Source of the DNA: an uncultured Collinsella sp.
GTDB taxonomy: Bacteria > Actinomycetota > Coriobacteriia > Coriobacteriales > Coriobacteriaceae
Reading direction: 5' to 3'
DNA length: 15,283 nt
Assembly (NCBI GenBank): GCA_900554135.1
Contig: USFU01000026.1
Location: 1-15,283 of the forward strand
Shown one piece after another: positions 1-5,309 of this stretch; positions within the stretch are counted from its first letter, which is position 1; the number at the start of each line of letters is the position of its first letter. Under the pieces are notes generated by a model. The model did no database searches, was not told where the DNA came from, and saw only the letters and a program-made list of their open reading frames with translations. A program made the position numbers and the translations under genes.

Positions 1-2
1 TC

Positions 3-641
3 GCTCTGTGCGTCGCCAATGTCGTAGCGCACCTCATGGTGATGCCGAGCTTGCCTGCGCAGATTCCCACGCACTGGGGCGCGAACGGCGCCGTCGACGG
101 TTGGGGTCCTAGCTGGATGGCCTCCGCGCTCGGCGCGCTGCCTCTGGCGCTTCTCGCAATGTTCTGCGTGGTGCCGCGCATCGACCCCAAAGGCGAGGCA
201 TATCGAACCTCGGGCAAGTTCTATCAGGGCTTCGTAATCGCCTTCACCTTGTTCATGTGCGCCATAAGCTGGCTGGGAGAGCTTACGGTCTGGGGCGTGG
301 TGCCGGCGGTCGGTTCGGTTAACGTGCTGATTTCCGGTGTTGTCGGTTTGCTGTTCATCGGCGTAGGCAACTACTTGCCGCGTGTGAAGCAGAACTATAC
401 GCTCGGTATCAAGACACCTTGGGCGCTTGCCGATCCCGAGAACTGGCGCCGTACGCAGCGTTTTGGCGGCGCCTGCTTTATGGTGCTGGGTATTGGCCTG
501 ATTGTGATGGGCGTGGCAGGCAGCGTGCTTTCGAGTGAAGTCGTCGCCGCGGTGATTGCGGTTCTGGCGTTTGGTTCGGTTGGAGCCGTCTACGTCTACT
601 CGTATCTGTTGTGGCGCAAATCGCAGCGAGCCGCTCGTTAA
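3..641 (+). CDS. SdpI/DUF1648-family membrane protein, 5' end cut by window
   Basis: The reading frame is open back to the window edge (visible upstream residues ALCVANVVAHL), so the ATG at 36 is probably internal and the real start lies outside. The motif LPAQIPTHWGANGAVDGWG at 40-98 is a typical DUF1648 segment. It normally follows a first membrane helix, which here would be mostly off-window. The stretch GNYLPRVKQNYTLGIKTPWA, followed by a Trp-Arg-x-Thr motif and FGG, is the hallmark of the SdpI family. About five hydrophobic segments are visible, so this is an integral membrane protein. In Bacillus subtilis SdpI confers immunity to the SdpC toxin and helps sequester the SdpR repressor, but most family members are uncharacterised. 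No sdpABC-like toxin genes or SdpR-type regulator are visible here, so an immunity role is not supported by context. Family assignment is firm; function is open. Confidence 0.85.
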   Translation, partial: ALCVANVVAHLMVMPSLPAQIPTHWGANGAVDGWGPSWMASALGALPLALLAMFCVVPRIDPKGEAYRTSGKFYQGFVIAFTLFMCAISWLGELTVWGVVPAVGSVNVLISGVVGLLFIGVGNYLPRVKQNYTLGIKTPWALADPENWRRTQRFGGACFMVLGIGLIVMGVAGSVLSSEVVAAVIAVLAFGSVGAVYVYSYLLWRKSQRAAR

Positions 642-705
642 GGTTGCGGAAAACTAACGTACGCAGTTCATAGTATGTTCCGGGGGACTTTTCCCAGGTA
701 GTATT

Positions 706-735
706 AGGGGGTGTGGGCAACCATGCCCCTTTTTC
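706..735 (+). terminator. Possible intrinsic terminator after the SdpI-family gene
   Basis: AGGGG at 706-710 can pair with CCCCT at 726-730. An inner TGG/CCA pairing closes across a small asymmetric internal loop, and five T follow (730-734). It sits about 65 nt after the stop codon and about 90 nt before ettA. The stem is short and interrupted, so this is only a moderate call. The rest of 642-825 holds no convincing promoter; a purine-rich GAAAGGA at 807-813 precedes ettA. Confidence 0.45.
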
Positions 736-825
736 GTTACGTTTCAGAGCTGGTTTCCTCATTTCGTTTCTACTAAAGCGAATCAAGAATAGGGAAACAG
801 CAGGTAGAAAGGATAGAACAGGCAA

Positions 826-2505
826 ATGGCAGAGTTTATCTACCAGATGTATCAGGCTCGCAAGGCCCATGGCGACAAGGTAATCCTTGACGACGTGACC
901 CTGAGCTTCTACCCCGGTGCCAAGATCGGCGTCGTGGGTCCCAACGGCATGGGCAAGTCGACCCTGCTCAAGATCATGGCCGGCATCGAGGAAGTTTCCA
1001 ACGGCGATGCCAGGCTCACCCCCGGCTACACCGTGGGTATCCTGCAACAGGAGCCGCCGCTCGACGACGACAAGACCGTCATCGAGAACGTGCGCATGGC
1101 GTTTGGCGACATGATTGCCAAGGTCGATCGCTTCAACAAGATCGGCGAGGAGATGTGCGACCCGGACTGCGACATGGACGCCCTCATGGCCGAGATGGGC
1201 AAGCTCCAGGACGAGATCGACGCCGCTGATGGCTGGGATATCGATTCCAAGCTCGGCCAGGCCATGGACGCCCTGCAGCTGCCCGATTCCGACATGCCGG
1301 TCAACGTGCTTTCCGGCGGCGAGCGCCGTCGCGTGGCCCTGTGCAAGCTGCTGCTCGAGGCTCCCGACCTGCTGCTGCTTGACGAGCCCACAAACCACCT
1401 AGACGCTGAGTCGATCCTGTGGCTCGAGCACTTCCTTCACAACTACCAGGGCGCGGTGCTTGCCGTCACGCACGATCGCTACTTCCTGGATAACGTTGCC
1501 GAGTGGATCTGCGAGGTCGACCGCGGTCACCTTTATCCCTACAAGGGCAACTACTCCACGTATCTGGAGACCAAGGCCGCCCGTATCGAGGCGCAGGGCA
1601 ACCGCGACGCCAAGCTCGCCAAGCGCATGGAGGCCGAGCTCGAGTGGGTACGCAGCTCGCCCAAGGCTCGCCAGGCCAAGAACAAGGCTCGTCTGGCTCG
1701 CTACGAGGAGATGGAGGCCGAGGCCCGCGCAAGCCAGAAGCTCGACTGGACCGATATCCGCATTCCCGTTGGACCGCGTTTGGGTAACAAGGTGCTCGAG
1801 GCCCATCACCTGCACAAGGAGTTCGATGGCCGCGTGCTCATCGATGACCTTTCGTTCACCCTGCCGCGCAACGGCATCGTGGGCGTCATCGGCCCCAACG
1901 GTGTGGGCAAGACCACGCTGTTCAAGACCATCGTGGGCCTGGAGCCGCTGACTTCGGGCGAGCTCGAGGTGGGCGAGACCGTCAAGATCTCCTATGTCGA
2001 TCAGAACCGTTCCGGCATCGACCCCGATAAGAACCTATGGGAGGTCGTCTCGGACGGCCTGGACCACATGATGGTCGGCGAGACCGAGGTCCCCAGCCGC
2101 GCGTACGTGGCGAGCTTTGGCTTTAAGGGCCAGGACCAGCAGAAGCGCGCTGGCGTGCTCTCCGGTGGCGAGCGCAACCGTCTGAACCTGGCGCTCACGC
2201 TCAAGCAGGGCGGCAACCTGCTGCTCCTCGACGAGCCCACGAACGACCTCGACGTCGAGACGCTGTCCTCGCTCGAAGCGGCGCTGCTCGAGTTCCCGGG
2301 CTGCTCGGTGGTCATTAGCCACGACCGTATGTTCCTGGACCGTGTTGCCACGCATATCCTGGCGTGGGAGGGCACCGATGAGAATCCGGGCAACTGGTAT
2401 TGGTTCGAGGGCAACTTCGAGGCCTATCAGGCCAACCGCATCGAGCGCCTGGGCGAGGACGCAGCCCAGCCGCACCGTATTCACCGCAAGCTGACGCGTG
2501 ACTAG
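826..2505 (+). CDS. ettA: Energy-dependent translational throttle protein EttA (ABC-F ATPase)
   Basis: This 559-aa protein has two complete ABC ATPase domains on one chain and no membrane segments, the ABC-F layout. Domain 1 has Walker A GPNGMGKST (residues 38-46), signature LSGGE (162-166), Walker B ending in D186-E187 and the H-switch THDR (215-218). Domain 2 has GPNGVGKTT (356-364), LSGGE (445-449), D469-E470 and SHDR (498-501). Between them lies the basic, charged ABC-F linker (roughly 240-315; ELEWVRSSPKARQAKNKARL). Length and wording match EttA (about 555 aa in E. coli) closely from the N-terminal MAEFIYQMYQARK onward, including PSRAYVASFGFKG. EttA binds the ribosomal E site and gates entry into elongation according to the ATP/ADP ratio. 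The start is supported by GAAAGGA at 807-813, somewhat far from the ATG. It appears to be transcribed alone, with foldable sequences following the stop. Confidence 0.96.
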   Translation: MAEFIYQMYQARKAHGDKVILDDVTLSFYPGAKIGVVGPNGMGKSTLLKIMAGIEEVSNGDARLTPGYTVGILQQEPPLDDDKTVIENVRMAFGDMIAKVDRFNKIGEEMCDPDCDMDALMAEMGKLQDEIDAADGWDIDSKLGQAMDALQLPDSDMPVNVLSGGERRRVALCKLLLEAPDLLLLDEPTNHLDAESILWLEHFLHNYQGAVLAVTHDRYFLDNVAEWICEVDRGHLYPYKGNYSTYLETKAARIEAQGNRDAKLAKRMEAELEWVRSSPKARQAKNKARLARYEEMEAEARASQKLDWTDIRIPVGPRLGNKVLEAHHLHKEFDGRVLIDDLSFTLPRNGIVGVIGPNGVGKTTLFKTIVGLEPLTSGELEVGETVKISYVDQNRSGIDPDKNLWEVVSDGLDHMMVGETEVPSRAYVASFGFKGQDQQKRAGVLSGGERNRLNLALTLKQGGNLLLLDEPTNDLDVETLSSLEAALLEFPGCSVVISHDRMFLDRVATHILAWEGTDENPGNWYWFEGNFEAYQANRIERLGEDAAQPHRIHRKLTRD

Positions 2506-2508
2506 ATC

Positions 2509-2551
2509 GTTACGCGGTTCTGGGGTTACGCGGTTTTCCAAACCGCGTAAC
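2509..2551. repeat. GTTACGCGGTT direct repeat plus inverted copy
   Basis: GTTACGCGGTT occurs at 2509-2519 and again at 2525-2535 (16-nt period). Its reverse complement AACCGCGTAAC is at 2541-2551. The second and third copies form a perfect 12-bp stem (2525-2536 with 2540-2551) with a 3-nt loop. The first copy could pair with the same right arm instead, so two stems are mutually exclusive. It begins 4 nt after the ettA stop codon. There is no U-run after the stem, so it is not a standard intrinsic terminator. It may protect the mRNA 3' end or be a repeat element. Confidence 0.8.
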
Positions 2552-2564
2552 TGCTCGACGCTGC

Positions 2565-2662
2565 AAATGCCCCAGAGCGGCAATTTGACGTTCAATCGTC
2601 GCTTGCGTACCGAAGTACGCGGCGCTCCTCTTTCACGTCACCTTGCTCGCTCTGGGACATTT
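2565..2662. other. 98-nt long imperfect hairpin element of unknown function
   Basis: The two halves fold on each other through successive paired blocks. AAATG (2565-2569) pairs with CATTT (2658-2662). CCCAGAGCG (2571-2579) pairs with CGCTCTGGG (2648-2656). GCAA (2580-2583) pairs with TTGC (2643-2646). TGACGT (2586-2591) pairs with ACGTCA (2635-2640). GCGTAC (2605-2610) pairs with GTACGC (2615-2620) around a CGAA loop. Only small internal loops or bulges interrupt the outer part. No credible gene covers this stretch. It could be a REP/MITE-type palindromic repeat, a small structured RNA or a 3' processing or attenuation structure of ettA. Nothing in the window distinguishes these. Confidence 0.7.
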
Positions 2663-2692
2663 TCGCTGACTTATGCTCAACCTGGGAAAATA

Positions 2693-2730
2693 AAAACGCG
2701 GCGAACGTTTTGTGACGTTCGCCGCGTTTT
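2693..2730. terminator. Strong bidirectional intrinsic terminator
   Basis: AAAACGCGGCGAACGT (2693-2708) is the exact reverse complement of ACGTTCGCCGCGTTTT (2715-2730), with a 6-nt loop. The A-tract on one side and T-tract on the other give a U-run for transcripts from either direction. It ends 1 nt from the stop codon of the minus-strand gene at 2732-4021, so it clearly serves that gene. It can also stop read-through from ettA. Confidence 0.92.
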
Positions 2731-2731
2731 G

Positions 2732-4021
2732 CTATTCGTTTGGTTCTTCGACTTTATCGATAGTCCAGGCGGCTCCGAGACCGCCGGCGGTGTTGCGGCG
2801 AATGCGCACGGTAACCTCGCGGCGCTCGCCGGCCTGCGTGTAGCGCAGGGGGAAGCTTGCGCGGTTTCGCGCGGCCTCGATGGCACCGCGCTCGCGGGCG
2901 ATCCAGTAGTACTCGCCGACGATGCCGAGCGTGTCGGCGCCGTAGGGGAGATAGGTCGACAGCTGGTGTAGCAACGGACCGGGGCAGAAGACCTCGGTTG
3001 CGAAATCGACGGGGAAGTCCTCGGGGATGGCGGGCGCTACGGGTGCGGGGGTTGGGGCCGGAGCCGGTGCGGGTACGGGAATTTGGTCGCAAGCAGCGGC
3101 GGGCACGGATTCGATGACGGGTGCGGGCTCCGGCGTTACTTCCGGCTTGATCTCGGAATCTGCGGGCTTCACGGTGACGGGCACGTCTGCAACTGCGGCT
3201 TCAACCTCAACCTGCGTCGCGTTCTCATTCTCGACGCTCGACTTTGCCTCGATGGGCGTGGATGCCATGGTGGTGATGCCGGCGTTGGCGTTCTCGGGGT
3301 CATAGACGACCGTAAGCGAGATGGCAGGCTGCGGCGTCTCGGGTCCCGGCGTCGACTCGGTAGCGTCTTGATCGGCGGACTCGTCGGGTTGATCGTCCTC
3401 GGCCTCGTCGCCAAAGACATCGCTGTTTTGGAACGCAGGCGTCTCGGGTTGGTTGGCGGCTTCTTCGGTTGTCGACTTGGGAGCCTCGTTGAGCTCCGCA
3501 GTGGCTTCCTGCTCTGATATGACTTCGGGATCGGTCGTGGCGGCGATTTCGGTTTCGGTTTCTGCTGCTACCTCAATAGCGATTTCGATCTTTGTCTCGG
3601 GCTCGGGCTTCGGAGTGACTTCGGCCACGGGCTCGGGACGCTTAACGTGCTTGGGACGCACAGCCTTGAGGTCTTTCTCGCCGCGCTTTTTCTTTTTGTA
3701 GGACTGCTTGGCTCCCTTGGCTGCCTTGGGCTTGTCCTCGCCCTTGGCAAGGGCGGCATCCCAGGCCTCGTTGGCGATGACGGTGGCATACAGGCGGCCG
3801 CCCTTAAAGACGGTCAGCTTAATGCAGTCGTCGAGTTCCTCGAGCAACTCGCGCGTGGACTCGAAGCCCAGGTCATAAGCGGCCATGTCGCCGGCGGCGA
3901 GCGCCTCCTCGACCTGCGTCATAAACGTTTGCTTACCGCACCCAATCGCGTCGCGCAGCAGGCGATACAGATAGATGTGGTTGCCCAGTGAGAGCGTGGG
4001 CTTAACTATTGTCTTGCTCAT
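2732..4021 (-). CDS. Uncharacterised protein with N-terminal LOTUS-like fold, long acidic linker and conserved C-terminal module
   Basis: I do not recognise a named family. The ATG at 4021 (429 aa) is preferred over an upstream in-frame ATG at 4060, because AGGAG lies 7 nt before it. Residues 10-92 form a compact domain (LYRLLRDAIG, then LGFESTRELLEEL, then GGRLYATVI). Its pattern of helices, a 'GF-x-S-x-x-ELLEEL' helix and a Gly-turned beta hairpin resembles an OST-HTH/LOTUS winged helix. Residues 95-128 are strongly basic (KGAKQSYKKKKRGEK). Residues about 130-330 are low complexity, rich in Glu, Pro, Ala, Thr and Val, with a Pro-Ala run. Residues 333-429 form a second compact domain (HQLSTYLPYGADTLGIVGEY, then REVTVRIRRN and GAAWTIDKVE). 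There are no membrane segments or signal peptide. A nucleic-acid-binding role is an inference from the basic patch and possible winged helix. It is monocistronic, with a strong terminator downstream and two dyads upstream. Confidence 0.75.
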   Translation of the reverse strand: MSKTIVKPTLSLGNHIYLYRLLRDAIGCGKQTFMTQVEEALAAGDMAAYDLGFESTRELLEELDDCIKLTVFKGGRLYATVIANEAWDAALAKGEDKPKAAKGAKQSYKKKKRGEKDLKAVRPKHVKRPEPVAEVTPKPEPETKIEIAIEVAAETETEIAATTDPEVISEQEATAELNEAPKSTTEEAANQPETPAFQNSDVFGDEAEDDQPDESADQDATESTPGPETPQPAISLTVVYDPENANAGITTMASTPIEAKSSVENENATQVEVEAAVADVPVTVKPADSEIKPEVTPEPAPVIESVPAAACDQIPVPAPAPAPTPAPVAPAIPEDFPVDFATEVFCPGPLLHQLSTYLPYGADTLGIVGEYYWIARERGAIEAARNRASFPLRYTQAGERREVTVRIRRNTAGGLGAAWTIDKVEEPNE

Positions 4022-4033
4022 GGCAAATCTCCT

Positions 4034-4078
4034 CTTTACACATGTAAAGCATCTTACCATCGCATGGCGTTCGCCATG
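4034..4078 (-). promoter_or_regulatory. Two adjacent perfect dyads in the leader of the 429-aa protein gene
   Basis: CTTTACA-ca-TGTAAAG at 4034-4049 and CATGGCG-tt-CGCCATG at 4063-4078 are each perfect 7-2-7 palindromes. Their centres are 29 bp apart, just upstream of the AGGAG and ATG of the minus-strand gene starting at 4021. On the minus strand a weak -10-like TAAGAT lies between them, with no good -35. They may be operators, or hairpins in the mRNA leader. I do not recognise either as the site of a known regulator. Confidence 0.5.
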
Positions 4079-4093
4079 GCGGCGCCCAAGGCA

Positions 4094-4127
4094 AACGGGC
4101 GCGAACCGCTTTCGATTCGCGCCCGTT
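4094..4127 (-). terminator. Hairpin terminator of the 314-aa membrane protein gene
   Basis: AACGGGCGCGAA (4094-4105) and TTCGCGCCCGTT (4116-4127) form a perfect 12-bp GC-rich stem with a 10-nt loop. It lies about 35 nt after the stop codon of the minus-strand gene ending at 4162. On that strand only three T follow the stem, so termination may be less efficient than at the other hairpins here. Confidence 0.65.
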
Positions 4128-4161
4128 GTACTGGTCGGTTATCTATGAGAGGCAAATGTGC

Positions 4162-5106
4162 TTAGTTGCCCGATGCCGTGCCTTGGCTCGAGTTGTCAGA
4201 TGCCGTGCCGGACGCGGTTCCGCTCGAGCTGTTGGTGCTGCTGTTGTCGGTAGATCCCGTGCCCGACGTATTGCCGCTCGTCTGGTCGCCCGTGCTCGGT
4301 TGAGAGCCGTCAGTCGTTTGGCTTGAGTCGGTCGTGCCGGATTGCGTGCCGCTGTTGTTCGCAGAGGAATCGACGCCCTGCGATTGATCGGGGGTGTTCG
4401 AGGACGAGTCGGCGGATGCGGGGGTGCCCTGCGAGTCGTCCTGCTGGCTTTGCGATTGACTGGAGCTATCCGCGTCGCTCTCGGTCGTGCGCGACGAAAG
4501 GATCGGCTCGGGACGCTCACCCAGACCCTCGCCGGCGGTGGTGATAAGGATGGCGCCGGTGCAGGCGATGACCGCGACGATGGCGATGGCAATCGAGAAG
4601 ATGATGACCTTCTTTTGCGTCTGGCTGCGCTCTGCCGCGGCCTTGGCGCGCAGGCTGTTAGGGGCGACGCGGGCCGTGGTCGCGCGTCCCGCAATCTGGC
4701 ACATCTCCTGCGTAGTCGCGGCGCCGCCCAGGTGCTCCTCGGCATTAAACTCAACGGGCTCGTAGGCGCCGGCGGGGTAGTCGACGTCGGCGTGCGTGCC
4801 CTTGAGGGCTTCGGCGCTGGCAGAGATAAAGTGGCGGTAGACCTGCGAGGACACAACGGTGATGACCGAGCTCACAGCGGCACCGATCACCGATCCGGCG
4901 ATACCGATCTTGGAGGCAAGCGCGACGCTCGTAGCGGCGGCTGCGGCGCCGGCGATGATCTGGGGAATGGAAATGTCGTCAAACAGGCCTTTTTTGGGCG
5001 CGATGGCCATGGTCTGGCCGATGGAATGGTTTTCGTGAACGCCGTTGTTGAGCGATGCCGGCGTCATGACACGTGTGCGCGGCGCGTCGGTGTACTTGGT
5101 TGTCAT
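4162..5106 (-). CDS. Uncharacterised membrane protein with Ser/Thr-rich low-complexity tail
   Basis: The start is the ATG at 5106 (314 aa, MTTKYTDAPRTR), with GGGAGGA 6 nt upstream. An in-frame ATG further upstream (5202) has no such support and would add a non-conserved-looking stretch. Residues 1-45 are polar. Residues 46-90 are Ala/Gly/Val-rich and hydrophobic (IPQIIAGAAAAATSVALASK, then IGIAGSVIGAAVSSVITVVSS), suggesting a membrane-inserted hairpin of a type I recall in uncharacterised actinobacterial proteins. A 75-residue polar stretch with a basic end (SLRAKAAAERSQTQKK) leads into a clear membrane helix at 166-190. Residues about 197-314 are almost entirely Ser, Thr, Gln, Asn, Gly and Asp. 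Basic residues before the last helix predict an extracytoplasmic tail, which could be a wall-spanning or O-glycosylated spacer. No cell-wall sorting motif or enzyme domain is visible. Function unknown. Confidence 0.75.
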   Translation of the reverse strand: MTTKYTDAPRTRVMTPASLNNGVHENHSIGQTMAIAPKKGLFDDISIPQIIAGAAAAATSVALASKIGIAGSVIGAAVSSVITVVSSQVYRHFISASAEALKGTHADVDYPAGAYEPVEFNAEEHLGGAATTQEMCQIAGRATTARVAPNSLRAKAAAERSQTQKKVIIFSIAIAIVAVIACTGAILITTAGEGLGERPEPILSSRTTESDADSSSQSQSQQDDSQGTPASADSSSNTPDQSQGVDSSANNSGTQSGTTDSSQTTDGSQPSTGDQTSGNTSGTGSTDNSSTNSSSGTASGTASDNSSQGTASGN

Positions 5107-5215
5107 ACGGGGTCCTCCCGGTGTAAATCTGCTTCGTTTCGTGTAGCCCTCAGGGTACCCACCAGATGTGAATCGTGCGTGACGTTTAACAGATACCATC
5201 AACTCATCAATAGCT

Positions 5216-5261
5216 CACCAAGTTGGTGGGATGCGGTTACACCCGGCGGTTGAACTACAAT
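5216..5261 (+). promoter_or_regulatory. Probable nadE promoter region with a CACCAA/TTGGTG dyad
   Basis: In the 203-nt divergent gap between the membrane protein gene and nadE, CACCAA-g-TTGGTG (5216-5228) is a perfect dyad. TACAAT at 5256-5261 is a good -10 hexamer for nadE. No convincing -35 is visible at 16-18 nt (sequence there is GCGGTTAC). The dyad lies about 30 bp upstream of the -10, where an activator or repressor could bind. It does not match the NrtR or NiaR patterns I know. A promoter for the minus-strand gene must also lie in this gap but was not identified. Confidence 0.35.
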
Positions 5262-5309
5262 AGGGCTTGCTAATTGTTGTGAATGGCGTCTACGCACGGG
5301 AGCATTCTT

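Noticed and set aside
1..641. SdpABC-type killing/immunity system
   Set aside because: Only the SdpI-like membrane protein is visible; no toxin, maturation or SdpR-type gene lies nearby in the window.
478..1398. Long minus-strand open frame (306 codons) overlapping the SdpI-family gene and ettA
   Set aside because: It is the antisense of recognised coding sequence in high-GC DNA, and its translation has no family-like features.
2509..2662. CRISPR array
   Set aside because: The repeats are only two direct copies plus an inverted one, with no regular spacers and no cas genes.
2498..2971. Plus-strand open frame of 157 codons after ettA
   Set aside because: It runs through three hairpins and a strong terminator and then antisense to the minus-strand gene; there is no ribosome binding site.
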